From NCBI RefSeq assembly GCF_029360665.1, contig NZ_JARDUB010000003.1, forward strand, positions 62,001 to 126,000: 64,000 nucleotides of DNA, read 5' to 3'. Shown one piece after another: positions 45,402 to 53,616 of this stretch; position 1 is the first letter of the stretch; each line of letters opens with the position of its first letter. The stretch is from Eudoraea chungangensis (GTDB lineage: Bacteria; Bacteroidota; Bacteroidia; Flavobacteriales; Flavobacteriaceae). Under the pieces are notes generated by a model. The model saw only the letters and a program-made list of their open reading frames with translations, ran no database searches and had not been told where the DNA came from. The translations under genes were made by a program, and so were the position numbers.

Positions 45402-46127
45402 CTAAATCATATGTAATCTGTCTAACAACAACTCTTTATAGGATTTACTTATTGGGATTACCTTTCGATCAATTTCTAAGTGGGAATCGGCAACCGCATC
45501 GAGTTTAGACATGTTAACCATAAAAGATCTGTGTACACGGATAAACGAATGTTTAGAAAGTTTAGATTCTAGGGTTTTAAGGGTATTTACAACCAAGAAT
45601 TTACCCATTGTGGTTATTATATTACAATAATTCCTCTCCGCCTCGATATAGAGAATTTGGTCTAACATAATTTTAACCATTCTGCCGTTATGTCGCACAA
45701 AAATTCTGTCGGCTAAAACCTCCAAATCAGAAGTCTTATGCGAAACTTTATTATTCTTATCTCTTATTTGCTCTTCAACTAATGCTATTGTGCGTTGCAA
45801 ATTAAGCTTGTTAAAAGGTTTAGAAATAAAGGCGTAAGGATGGGTTGCTTTGGCCCTGCCAAAGGTTACATCATCATTATTGGCAGTTAAATAGATAATA
45901 GGGACTTCCCTTATTTGATGAATTTCCAAAGCTGCATCGATGCCATCAATATCGCCTTTAAGATTGATATCCATTAAGATAATGTCTGGTAGATTCGATT
46001 TTACATGGGTAATAGCATCTTCACCCTTGCAAACAATTCCGCTAATATCATATCCTAACTTGGTGAGTTGCAAGGATAAATTAGCGGCAATTATCATGTC
46101 GTCTTCTACAATTAGTATTTGGCTCAT
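45402..46127 (-). CDS. LytTR-type response regulator (second system)
   Basis: The 241-residue protein has a receiver domain (IVEDDMIIAANLSLQLTKLG, Asp53 in IILMDINLKGDIDG, IYLTANNDD, FISKPFNKLNL). A LytTR domain starts near residue 140 (IFVRHNGRMVKIMLDQILYI, FIRVHRSFMVNMSKLD). It follows a TPR/HisKA_2 kinase gene by 10 bases and should receive phosphate from it. This is a separate system from the 2TM-linked regulator six kilobases upstream: the kinases belong to different classes. Confidence 0.93.
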   Translation of the reverse strand: MSQILIVEDDMIIAANLSLQLTKLGYDISGIVCKGEDAITHVKSNLPDIILMDINLKGDIDGIDAALEIHQIREVPIIYLTANNDDVTFGRAKATHPYAFISKPFNKLNLQRTIALVEEQIRDKNNKVSHKTSDLEVLADRIFVRHNGRMVKIMLDQILYIEAERNYCNIITTMGKFLVVNTLKTLESKLSKHSFIRVHRSFMVNMSKLDAVADSHLEIDRKVIPISKSYKELLLDRLHMI

Positions 46128-46137
46128 AATAAAGGTT

Positions 46138-48102
46138 TTAAGCTGCTTTATATTGTTGAAATTGAAAGGAAACAGCAGTTCCTTTCTTTATATTTAAAGT
46201 CATTATTCCTTCTAACTGTCGAGTTAATAACCCTATTAACTGGGAACCAAAACCGGTCCCCGTAATTTTGTTTTGATTTTTCTTGCCAACACCATTATCA
46301 GATACTTCTAGTTGAAGAATACCCGATTTATTCTGAAGTCTTATTCGTACTTCACCATGCCCATTCTCCGGAAATGCATATTTCAGAGCGTTGGTCAACA
46401 GTTCGTTTACAATTAAGCCAATGGGAATAGCACTATCTATATCTAATTCTAGGGCCTCCATCTCGCAATGTATTTTAACCCGGCCTTTTGTGTCGTAAAT
46501 ATCACCCAGATAATCCGAAAGGTTTACGAAATAAGACTTCATTTCAATAGATGAAAGACTTTTGCCTTGGTAAAGCTTTTGATGTACCATACTCATACTA
46601 TGAACTCTATGCTGACTTTTCTCCATTGCATCTACAAGATTTAGGTCTTCTAACTGTTCCGCTTGTAATGCTAATAGGCTGGAGACAATTTCCAGATTAT
46701 TCTTTACGCGATGATGAATCTCCTTTAATAGAAACTCTTTCTCTGTGTTTTGTTTATTAAGGAGTCTATTTTTCTTCTTATTGGTTTGTATGGTGTTATA
46801 TAAGAGTAATAACACCAGGAGTAAAAGTCCGGCAATAAGACCTAATAAGCGCTGAATAGACTTTTCTTTTTTTAATTGATCTTCCTGCACCATTATGGTA
46901 CTTTCTTTTTGTGCTACGTCGTATTCGGTGAGTAGTTGGGAAACATGCTGATTAGACTCTGCTGTAAATAAAGCTTTTTGTAAATTATTGTATTTGGAGT
47001 AAGCCTGATACGCTTCCTGATAATTATGATTTCCGGCATATGCCTTGCCCAGAGCCTCATATGCTTCGCTTAGAAAAAAATCATCCCCAAAATCTGCAGT
47101 AGCCACTTCTATGCTTTTTTCCAGACTTTGGATGGCAGAAATATATTTTCCTTGAAGATTTTGCAATTTTCCCATAGCCACCCATGATCGCATTAACATA
47201 AAGTTATTCTCTAACAAAGTGGCATATTTGATAGCATTTGCTGCGGCCTCCTCCGCTGCTTCGAAACTATTGAGAAAAGACTCCAAATAGACCATAGAAA
47301 TGTAAACGTCGCATAGGTTGTTATAGAAACCATATCGTTCCCCGATAGCTATGGAATATTCGTAAAACTTTAAGGCTTCTTCGTAGTTATTTAACGCCAA
47401 ATAAGAATTTCCGACTACATATAGCGTAAAATCATAGTCGAGATCTTGCAAACCTCTTTCTTCAAAAATAGCTAATGATTCCATCCCATATTCTAGCGCT
47501 TCTTCATATCTTTCTTGCTTCCAAAAAAGATTACTTAAATCGCTCAAAGCTACTGCCAACGCTCTCTTGTCATTTAACTCTTTGGCCAAGTGTAAAGTTT
47601 CCATGGCAATATCTGCTGCCTTGCTTAGTTCTCCTTCTCTTTCAAAAACATAGCCCAATTGGGTATAGGCCAAAGGAAGATCTGCCTTTCTTACTTTTCC
47701 TAAAGCACTTTCTAAACTTGTTCTTGCACTATCTAAGGCTTCCATACGCAGGAGAACGGCCCCTTCTGTTATTTGAAACCTTCCCTCCCAAAGTTCATTA
47801 TTTACGGACCTGGTCAGAGAAAGTCCTTCTTGTACATAGGATAAAGACTTAACAAGATTCCTAGTATGCCAATAGTAGGCCAGGTCATTCAAAACACGAA
47901 ACTTTAAGGAATCATTTGATATTAAAGGATAAGCGGTTGCCAAAGTATCTAAGTAAGACTCTCCGAAGTTATCTGTATCTACAAATACTCTATTGTAAAC
48001 AGTATCTTTTTCAAAATAAACGAGCTGCCCAACTACTGAACTAGGGTTCAAATTGGTAGCGATTATAAATAGAAGAAAAATAAATCGGCTTTTCACATTC
48101 AC
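46138..48102 (-). CDS. TPR-containing sensor histidine kinase (HisKA_2)
   Basis: The 654-residue protein has a signal peptide, several tetratricopeptide-like repeats across about residues 55-400 (for example AYTQLGYVFEREGELSKAADI, ALSDLSNLFWKQERYEEALEY), one membrane helix (about 424-442, GLIAGLLLLVLLLLYN) and a kinase module. The HisKA_2 motif is LLKEIHHRVKNNLEIVSSLL (His463/464), followed by an HATPase domain with VNELLTNALKYAFPE and GTGFGSQLIGLLTRQLEG. The TPRs are periplasmic and may bind a partner. It is the first gene of a two-gene operon with the LytTR regulator. Confidence 0.92.
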   Translation of the reverse strand: MNVKSRFIFLLFIIATNLNPSSVVGQLVYFEKDTVYNRVFVDTDNFGESYLDTLATAYPLISNDSLKFRVLNDLAYYWHTRNLVKSLSYVQEGLSLTRSVNNELWEGRFQITEGAVLLRMEALDSARTSLESALGKVRKADLPLAYTQLGYVFEREGELSKAADIAMETLHLAKELNDKRALAVALSDLSNLFWKQERYEEALEYGMESLAIFEERGLQDLDYDFTLYVVGNSYLALNNYEEALKFYEYSIAIGERYGFYNNLCDVYISMVYLESFLNSFEAAEEAAANAIKYATLLENNFMLMRSWVAMGKLQNLQGKYISAIQSLEKSIEVATADFGDDFFLSEAYEALGKAYAGNHNYQEAYQAYSKYNNLQKALFTAESNQHVSQLLTEYDVAQKESTIMVQEDQLKKEKSIQRLLGLIAGLLLLVLLLLYNTIQTNKKKNRLLNKQNTEKEFLLKEIHHRVKNNLEIVSSLLALQAEQLEDLNLVDAMEKSQHRVHSMSMVHQKLYQGKSLSSIEMKSYFVNLSDYLGDIYDTKGRVKIHCEMEALELDIDSAIPIGLIVNELLTNALKYAFPENGHGEVRIRLQNKSGILQLEVSDNGVGKKNQNKITGTGFGSQLIGLLTRQLEGIMTLNIKKGTAVSFQFQQYKAA

Positions 48103-48298
48103 ACATTTACCGATTTGGGGCTGGCTTAGGCTAAATATACGAATTTTAACATAATCCCCGGCCTGCTAAATTAAAATAGTCTCTCGGACATAAAATTCAG
48201 ACGTTCGTCCTATAAAGCTTTAAAATCCTAATAATTTACTCTTTATTTAAAGGTATTGTTCTTGAAACCTAAACTTCTTTTTAATCTATTCATGTGAT

Positions 48299-48814
48299 AT
48301 GAATAAGGCATTAATTTACATAATTATAAGTGTTTTGCTTTTTCTATCCTGTGAGCAAGATAAAAAGACGGTATCTGAAGAACAGAGAAACCAACTTAAA
48401 AACCAATTAATCAGCTATATAGATACATGCTGGAATCAAAAAAAAACAAATAGACTTAATCCAATAATAGCTAAGAATTTTGAGCGACGCTTAAATGGTA
48501 TTTCGGTGGCTTCTAACACCAACGAACTAAAGGCTCATATGCAAGTTTTCTTTATGGGATTTCCGGATCTCGTAATAAACACCCGCGAACTAAACATTAA
48601 GGACAATATGATTTTTTTACAATGGGAGAGTATTGGACGGAATACAGGTGTTTATGGAGAAATGCCTCCAACCGGTAAAAAAGTAAAAATTAATGGTCTT
48701 ACTCACTTATATTTTAATGAAAAGGGTGAAATCTTTAAGGAAGAAGTATTTTTTAACGAACTAGAGCTTCTTCAACAATTGGGATACACCTTAAATTCCC
48801 CTGTTTTAGAATGA
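48299..48814 (+). CDS. SnoaL-like ester-cyclase-fold lipoprotein
   Basis: The 171-residue protein has a lipobox at Cys18 (LLFLSC). The mature part follows the SnoaL/NTF2-like pattern: YIDTCWNQKKTNRLNPIIAKNF, an aromatic pocket, MQVFFMGFPDLVINTRE, and GVYGEMPPTGKKVKINGLTHLYF with the conserved His. Such proteins have a cone-shaped alpha+beta barrel and bind small hydrophobic ligands or isomerise them. Here the lipid anchor places it in the envelope. Two further small secreted proteins follow, the last also NTF2-like. The ligand is unknown. Confidence 0.8.
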   Translation: MNKALIYIIISVLLFLSCEQDKKTVSEEQRNQLKNQLISYIDTCWNQKKTNRLNPIIAKNFERRLNGISVASNTNELKAHMQVFFMGFPDLVINTRELNIKDNMIFLQWESIGRNTGVYGEMPPTGKKVKINGLTHLYFNEKGEIFKEEVFFNELELLQQLGYTLNSPVLE

Positions 48815-48848
48815 GAGATTTAATCAGTAACCTTAAACTATAATAAAA

Positions 48849-49619
48849 ATGAAAAAAATGAAATCGCAATTTTTAACAAGTTTATTAGTCTTACTTGTAG
48901 GTGGGCTTGGTCTCGCACAAGAAGATTCTTCACCTCAGGCCTATTGGGTTCATGAAGATGTAATAAAACCTTCTAAAGTACAAGATTACGAAAGCATCTG
49001 CGGTGAATTAATAAAGAACATGAAACAGCATAACACGCAGTCTATGAATGTTATTGTAACCAATACTGAAGACAATAGGTATCTATGGGTAAGCCCCATA
49101 GCCAATATGGCCGATCTAGATAAGCCTGTATTTGCCGGTCTTGCAGAAAAGATGGGGAAAGAGGCCATGGGTAATCTATTCAACAGAATGGATGAATGCT
49201 ATGACACCGAGCAAGATTATATCATTTATTTGAGCAAAAAACTCTCTTATATGCCTGGTGGGATATCCCAAACAATTGAAGGAGAAGACTACAGGAAGTT
49301 TCATTATTTCCATATAACTCCTGCTAATAGAAAACTTGTTAGCCAAAAGATTGAAGCTATAAAAGACTTGTTTGAAGCCAAGGGGTCTGCTTTTCACTAC
49401 AGAGTTTATAAAAGCGGTTTTGGTGTTAGAGGAGAATTCTATATGGTAGCTATTGCTGCGAAAAACGCAGAAGACTATGCCAAAAAAGTTGCTGCGAACA
49501 ATGAACTTTTAGGAGACGAATGGGCAAAACTATATGGGGAACTTCAAAGTAGTCTTTTGAAATATGAAAATTTTTCCGGTCAAATGCGACCTGAAATGGC
49601 CTATAGCCCGTCTAAGTAG
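48849..49619 (+). CDS. Secreted protein with two possible ABM-like halves
   Basis: The 256-residue protein has a signal peptide ending near GLGLAQED. I do not recognise a family with certainty. The mature part looks like two related halves, about residues 33-130 and 145-240. Each begins with a beta strand (AYWVHEDVIKP, then KFHYFHITPA), has a central helix (VQDYESICGELIKNM, then RKLVSQKIEAIKDLF) and ends in a second helix. That pattern fits the dimeric alpha+beta barrel (ABM-like) fold. It lies 34 bases after the SnoaL-like lipoprotein gene and likely shares its transcript. ATG at 48858 is an alternative start. Confidence 0.7.
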   Translation: MKKMKSQFLTSLLVLLVGGLGLAQEDSSPQAYWVHEDVIKPSKVQDYESICGELIKNMKQHNTQSMNVIVTNTEDNRYLWVSPIANMADLDKPVFAGLAEKMGKEAMGNLFNRMDECYDTEQDYIIYLSKKLSYMPGGISQTIEGEDYRKFHYFHITPANRKLVSQKIEAIKDLFEAKGSAFHYRVYKSGFGVRGEFYMVAIAAKNAEDYAKKVAANNELLGDEWAKLYGELQSSLLKYENFSGQMRPEMAYSPSK

Positions 49620-49660
49620 TAATCAATAAATAGAAACCAATAATCTTTAAATAAAACACA

Positions 49661-50179
49661 ATGAAAAAATTATTCTTACTAGGTCTTTGCACCTTATTCT
49701 TTCTTGGTTGCCAACAGGCGGAAACCAGATATACTACGAAATCACCCGAAATTGACGTGGCTAAAGCAGTCTTAAAGGACTACACCGAAGGCAACTGGGA
49801 AGGCTGGGCCTCCCATTATGCTGATACTGCAAAAATTTCTCACAATACATTGGAAACTTCGTCCACTTCGGAAACACTAGAAGGGCTTAAACAAATCCTT
49901 GCCAATACTTCGGAATATGGCTTTAGTGATAAAAACATCTTCTATGAAATGGTAATTGATGACGATAAAGAACGATGGGTAAATTTCTGGGGAACATGGG
50001 AAGGCACTTTGGCAGCTAATGGACAAAAAATGGTTATTCCAGTACATCTTACCTTTCAATTTGTAGACAATAAAATTGTGGAAGAACATGGATACTATAA
50101 TATTGCAGAATATGCATCAGCAATGGCCAAAATAGCTGCCGAAGCGGCTATGGCGGAGGAAATGAGTGATGAAGAATAA
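49661..50179 (+). CDS. NTF2/SnoaL-like lipoprotein
   Basis: The 172-residue protein has a lipobox at Cys17 (LFFLGC). It then has an NTF2-like core: VAKAVLKDYTEGNWEGWASHY, an acidic middle, WVNFWGTWEGTLAANGQKMVIP, and VHLTFQFVDNKIVEEHGYYN with the conserved pocket strand. The tail is Ala/Glu-rich. Two NTF2-like genes in one three-gene unit suggest a shared envelope ligand. No catalytic residue can be named. A short hairpin lies just after the stop, and the gene is followed by an unusual gap. Confidence 0.8.
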   Translation: MKKLFLLGLCTLFFLGCQQAETRYTTKSPEIDVAKAVLKDYTEGNWEGWASHYADTAKISHNTLETSSTSETLEGLKQILANTSEYGFSDKNIFYEMVIDDDKERWVNFWGTWEGTLAANGQKMVIPVHLTFQFVDNKIVEEHGYYNIAEYASAMAKIAAEAAMAEEMSDEE

Positions 50180-50182
50180 GGC

Positions 50183-50201
50183 GGTCACTGAACAAGTGAC
50201 C
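50183..50201 (+). terminator. Short hairpin after the NTF2-like gene
   Basis: GGTCACT (50183-50189) pairs exactly with AGTGACC (50195-50201) around a five-base loop. It lies 3 bases after the stop codon but lacks a T run, so it may protect the 3' end rather than stop transcription. Confidence 0.5.
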
Positions 50202-50226
50202 TAATTGAGACTCATATACTATACTA

Positions 50227-50289
50227 ATGTCCTTTCAAAGAAAAAGTGGCAATAATAATAATAATAATAATAGCAAAACTTCTGTCTAG
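50227..50289 (+). CDS. Putative Asn-codon-rich leader-like small ORF
   Basis: ATG at 50227 opens a 20-codon frame (MSFQRKSG, seven Asn, SKTSV, then TAG). It reads through seven AAT repeats, then a stop. Beyond TAG the same frame stays open for 13 further codons (VATSSNTMRPLRN) to TGA at 50329. A strong terminator follows 54 bases after that. The form resembles amino-acid attenuator leaders, in which ribosome stalling on repeated codons controls a downstream terminator. The gene beyond it is an S9 peptidase, not an asparagine enzyme, so translation is unproven and the frame may simply be a chance product of the repeat. Confidence 0.3.
   Translation: MSFQRKSGNNNNNNNSKTSV
50251..50271. repeat. 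(AAT)7 trinucleotide repeat
   Basis: Seven tandem AAT units lie inside the small leader-like frame. Copy number may vary by slippage; in this frame each unit adds one Asn without changing the reading frame. Confidence 0.9.
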
Positions 50290-50384
50290 GTAGCTACGAG
50301 TAGTAATACTATGAGGCCCCTGAGAAATTGAACTTTTTGCTATGAAATTTGAGATTAACCAATACATTTAATCAACCAACCATG

Positions 50385-50418
50385 ACAAGTCTGGCCATAG
50401 CCAGACTTGTTTTTTTTT
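50385..50418 (+). terminator. Strong rho-independent terminator
   Basis: ACAAGTCTGGC (50385-50395) pairs perfectly with GCCAGACTTGT (50400-50410) around a four-base CATA loop. Eight further T follow. It is the strongest terminator of the window. It lies upstream of the S9 peptidase gene, so it belongs to the unexplained gap transcript or works as an attenuator. Confidence 0.88.
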
Positions 50419-50524
50419 AATTCGGTCATATCTGATATTTGAGAAAACAACCGCCTTAAAAGACTGTTCAAATTAGTCAGTTAAAACATTCTTTAGTAAA
50501 TTTCGTCCTCAATTAAACCACTAT

Positions 50525-52552
50525 ATGAAAAATCTATTTTTCCTTCTTATTTCCATTTCATGCTTTATTCCCGCGCTAAATGCCCAGCAGAAAACCAATC
50601 TGCAATTGACGGATATCTTTAGCATGGAATATGTTTCTGATCCTCAAATCTCTCCGGATGGATCCCAAGTAATCTATGTGAGAAACTTCAAGGATATCAT
50701 GACCGATAAAAATTTATCAAATCTTTGGATTGTTAATTTTGACGGTACACAAAACAGACCATTAACCTCTGGTAACCAAAACGACAGATCTCCTGTATGG
50801 TCTAATGATGGAAGTAAAATCGTCTTTATATCGAATATGCAGAATGGTAAGAATAAACTTTTTCTAATGTGGCTAGACACCAAAAATATTGCGCCTCTTA
50901 CCAATACACCAAATGTTCCAAATAGGGTAAGCTGGTCACATGACGACAAATATCTGGCATTCAACATGTTTGTTCCCGAAAAATCTGAATCTTTAATTAA
51001 GATGCCAGAAAAACCTGAAGGAGCGGTATGGAATGCACCACCTAAATACATAGATAAAATGAATTATCGTGGGGATGGGCAAGGGTATTTAAAAAGTGGA
51101 AATAGACAGCTCTTTATTCTTTCTACGAATGGTGGTAGTCCAAGACAATTAACTTCCTCAAGTTTTAATCACGGAGGACCCATTTGGTCTAAGGATAATA
51201 CGAAATTGCTGTTTTCTGCCAATCTGCATGAAGAACACGAATATGAGCCAAATAATACCGAAGTATATTCCTTGGATATTACAAGTGGATCTATAAAAGC
51301 GCTTAGTACACGTTTAGGTCCTGATGAATCCCCTGTATTATCACCAGATGGCCAAACTATTGCCTATACTGGATACGATGATAAATACCAGGGATACCAG
51401 CTTGCACAATTATACACCATGTCCGCGGATGGAAATAATATTAAAGTTATTTCATCCGACTTCGATAGGGACATTCAAAATATTCAATGGGCCGCTGATG
51501 GCAAGGGTCTTTATTTTCAGTATAATGAAGAGGGTGATACGAAAATTGGCCATATTACCTTGGGTGGCAAGATTACCTCCTTGGTAGAAAATTTAGGAGG
51601 GCTTTCCTTAGGTAGGCCATATAATTCTGGCACATTTACAGTTTCGAAGACAAATAAATTTGCCTATACCCTGGGAGGAACGCAACATCCAGCAGATTTG
51701 GCGGTTTATGACCGAAAGAATACGAAACGACTAACTGCCTTAAATGAAGATTTATTTTCTTACCGCAATATTGGAGAGGTAGAAGAGCTTTGGTGGGAGT
51801 CGTCCTATGATCAGAGGCGTATTCAGGGTTGGCTTATTAAACCTCCAAATTTTGACCCTTCAAAGAAGTATCCTTTAATCCTGGAAATACATGGAGGGCC
51901 CTTTCTAAGTTATGGGTCTGTTTTTAGTGCCGAACTTCAGATAATGGCTGCCAAAGGCTATCTTGTACTGTACACTAATCCAAGAGGGAGTACCAGCTAT
52001 GGAGAAGAATTTGGCAATCTTATTCACCATAACTACCCAAATAATGATTATGATGACTTGATGTCTGGGGTGGATGCGGTAATTGAAAAAGGCATCGTTG
52101 ACGAAAAGAACCTGTTCGTGACCGGTGGTAGTGGTGGCGGTGTATTGACAGCATGGATTGTGGGTAAAACAGACCGATTTACCGCCGCCGTAGTAGCAAA
52201 ACCTGTAATTAATTGGTATAGCTTTGTACTTTATGCCGATAATCCAGGGTTTTTCTATAAATATTGGTTTCCAAATAAGCCATGGGAAGATCCTACCAGT
52301 TATTTAAAAAGGTCTCCTTTAAGCTACGTAGGTAATATTACAACCCCTACCATGCTGCTCACGGGAGAAGAAGATTTTCGTACCCCGATTGCGGAATCAG
52401 AACAATTTTATGCCGCTTTAAAATTAGAAAAGGTAGAATCTGCTATGGTAAGAATTCCTGGAGCCTCGCACGGAATTGCCAACAGACCTAGTAATTTAAT
52501 CGCGAAGTTGGCAAGTATTTTGGCCTGGTTCGAAAAGTATAAAACCAATTAA
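50525..52552 (+). CDS. S9 family prolyl oligopeptidase-type peptidase
   Basis: The 675-residue secreted peptidase has a signal peptide (MKNLFFLLISISCFIPALNAQ). Its beta-propeller domain is built of repeated PDG-type blades (SPDGSQVIYVRN, SNDGSKIVFISN, SPDGQTIAYTGYD). A catalytic alpha/beta hydrolase domain runs from about residue 420. The nucleophile is Ser536 in TGGSGGGVLTAW, the acid is the Asp in GEEDFRTPIAES and the His is in PGASHGIANRP. It cleaves oligopeptides from the N-terminus, as acylaminoacyl or dipeptidyl peptidases do. It may be read from the terminator-containing leader upstream. Confidence 0.93.
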   Translation: MKNLFFLLISISCFIPALNAQQKTNLQLTDIFSMEYVSDPQISPDGSQVIYVRNFKDIMTDKNLSNLWIVNFDGTQNRPLTSGNQNDRSPVWSNDGSKIVFISNMQNGKNKLFLMWLDTKNIAPLTNTPNVPNRVSWSHDDKYLAFNMFVPEKSESLIKMPEKPEGAVWNAPPKYIDKMNYRGDGQGYLKSGNRQLFILSTNGGSPRQLTSSSFNHGGPIWSKDNTKLLFSANLHEEHEYEPNNTEVYSLDITSGSIKALSTRLGPDESPVLSPDGQTIAYTGYDDKYQGYQLAQLYTMSADGNNIKVISSDFDRDIQNIQWAADGKGLYFQYNEEGDTKIGHITLGGKITSLVENLGGLSLGRPYNSGTFTVSKTNKFAYTLGGTQHPADLAVYDRKNTKRLTALNEDLFSYRNIGEVEELWWESSYDQRRIQGWLIKPPNFDPSKKYPLILEIHGGPFLSYGSVFSAELQIMAAKGYLVLYTNPRGSTSYGEEFGNLIHHNYPNNDYDDLMSGVDAVIEKGIVDEKNLFVTGGSGGGVLTAWIVGKTDRFTAAVVAKPVINWYSFVLYADNPGFFYKYWFPNKPWEDPTSYLKRSPLSYVGNITTPTMLLTGEEDFRTPIAESEQFYAALKLEKVESAMVRIPGASHGIANRPSNLIAKLASILAWFEKYKTN

Positions 52553-52576
52553 ATAACAAACGTAAAATTGGGTGAT

Positions 52577-52954
52577 ATGATACACAATAAATACTGGCAA
52601 GCCTTCTTTGCTATTGGACCAATTCTTTTTGCTTTCATAATGATTCTCGGCTATTTTGGAGTATTGCTCAGCTTTATAGGGGAAGTTTCACAACTGCCTC
52701 CAGGAGTTGAACCGGGTCCCGGATTGATTCTACAATGGGCAATTCCCTTTTTCATCGTCTTAGGGTTAATTGTTTTATTATCCTTAGCAAGTTTTATTTT
52801 CTACATTGTTCATGCCGTGCAGAATCCGAACTTAAAACAAGGAAGTATGCTCTTGGTTTGGATTATACTTTTTATTTTTCTCAGTGGGTTGGGGCAATTT
52901 ATTTATTGGTTGGTAGAAATTGTTAGCAAAAAAGCAGATTACGAAAGATTCTAG
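52577..52954 (+). CDS. Small membrane protein with three helices
   Basis: From ATG at 52577 the product is 125 residues; a TTG nine bases upstream is a weaker start. Three membrane helices are visible: FFAIGPILFAFIMILGYFG, WAIPFFIVLGLIVLLSLAS leading into FIFYIVHAVQ, and LLVWIILFIFLSGLGQFIYW. The third part resembles the PLDc_N-type small membrane segment, but no domain can be assigned. It begins 24 bases after the S9 peptidase stop. Its stop overlaps that of a decayed minus-strand gene at a CTAG. The function is unknown. Confidence 0.75.
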   Translation: MIHNKYWQAFFAIGPILFAFIMILGYFGVLLSFIGEVSQLPPGVEPGPGLILQWAIPFFIVLGLIVLLSLASFIFYIVHAVQNPNLKQGSMLLVWIILFIFLSGLGQFIYWLVEIVSKKADYERF

Positions 52955-53260
52955 AGCGCTATTATTCTATGTAAACCACAGGTAAAGGTCTGATTCACTT
53001 TGTTAAAATCAGGTTTAAACCAAAGCTTTTTTTTCTCTGAATTGTATTGCATACATTCCCATTTTACTCTTTTTCCCACCATAGATGATCTCTGAAAGCT
53101 AGTTAAAGGCTTATTGGTGAGAGGAGTCGCTATTTTTTTTTAGAATAAGCTCGGGAATTAAGGTATTGACCTGATTGGGGTTACAAAGTTCATGTATTCT
53201 GGCGGTTGTATTTAAAAGGGTCTCCTGTTTAGATTATATCCGTCTTTTTTAAATTGCCTT
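52951..53260 (-). pseudogene. Decayed gene with frameshifts, convergent with the small membrane protein
   Basis: On the minus strand a coding-like text is broken. A fragment with QETLLNTTARIHELCNPN (53227 downwards) reaches a run of nine A (T9 at 53133-53141). Removing one A joins it to a second frame, with PLTNKPLTSFQRSSMVGKRV and LWFKPDFNKVNQTFTCGLH, that stops at TAG 52953-52951. A third fragment (QFKKDGYNL) in another frame lies at the upstream end. I do not recognise the family. The stop sits in the CTAG shared with the convergent gene, as intact neighbours often do. A homopolymer sequencing error could explain one shift but not both. Confidence 0.55.
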
Positions 53261-53327
53261 ATTCAGAGGTGGGCTTAGTCTTATTTCTATTTACTATATA
53301 TCATATCCAAATTTGCTATAGTTAGCC

Positions 53328-53597
53328 ATGATGGCTGTCGGGATAGACTGGGCAAGTATTCCTTTAATTTCATATGCCATCCTTTCGAGTATTTTGCCAG
53401 TCAACAAAATGAAGAACTATTTCGGTGTTTTTAATTATTTTATCGTAGTTCACTAGGTCATAGCTGTTGTTATCTTAGGTTTTCTACCTAAATCGTTTTT
53501 TGGAAAAGTGGCCTTCTATACCCTTATCTTAGGTCGTGTTGCCATGATAATTGCCGGCTATTTTGCCTTATACGGAAAGATAAGAAGGTCACTATAA
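53328..53597 (+). pseudogene. Small membrane-protein gene interrupted by an amber codon
   Basis: From ATG 53328 a frame of 89 codons runs to TAA 53595-53597 with one TAG at codon 43 (53454-53456). Before it comes IDWASIPLISYAILSSILPV and NYFGVFNYFIVVH; after it VIAVVILGFLPKSFFG and VAFYTLILGRVAMIIAGYFA. Together these look like three membrane helices of one protein. A single base change (CAG or similar to TAG) would explain it. It is probably inactive, or newly lost. No known family was recognised. Confidence 0.6.
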
Positions 53598-53616
53598 ATT
53601 TTGAGGAGTGACAAGA

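Larger units (their letters stand above)
50180..50524. other. Gene-poor gap with hairpin, tiny reading frame and strong terminator
   Basis: This 345-base gap contains no ordinary gene. It holds a 7-base-pair hairpin just after the stop codon of the NTF2-like gene, an ATG-led 20-codon frame with seven AAT codons, and a perfect 11-bp terminator stem followed by eight T. The S9 peptidase gene starts 107 bases after the terminator. No good promoter box was found upstream of the small frame. Confidence 0.6.

Noticed and set aside
47475-47852. 125-residue open frame antisense to the TPR kinase
   Set aside because: Leu/Pro-rich antisense reading of TPR repeats, without its own promoter or motif.
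50208-50330. Minus-strand reading with seven Ile codons considered as an ilv leader peptide
   Set aside because: No isoleucine/valine genes lie downstream on that strand, and the strong terminator points the other way.
50674-51051. 125-residue open frame antisense to the S9 peptidase
   Set aside because: It lies wholly inside a well-supported gene and has no recognisable motif.
53328-53597. Amber codon read as pyrrolysine or programmed read-through
   Set aside because: No pyrrolysine genes or read-through signals are visible, and a second broken gene lies next to it, so decay is simpler.
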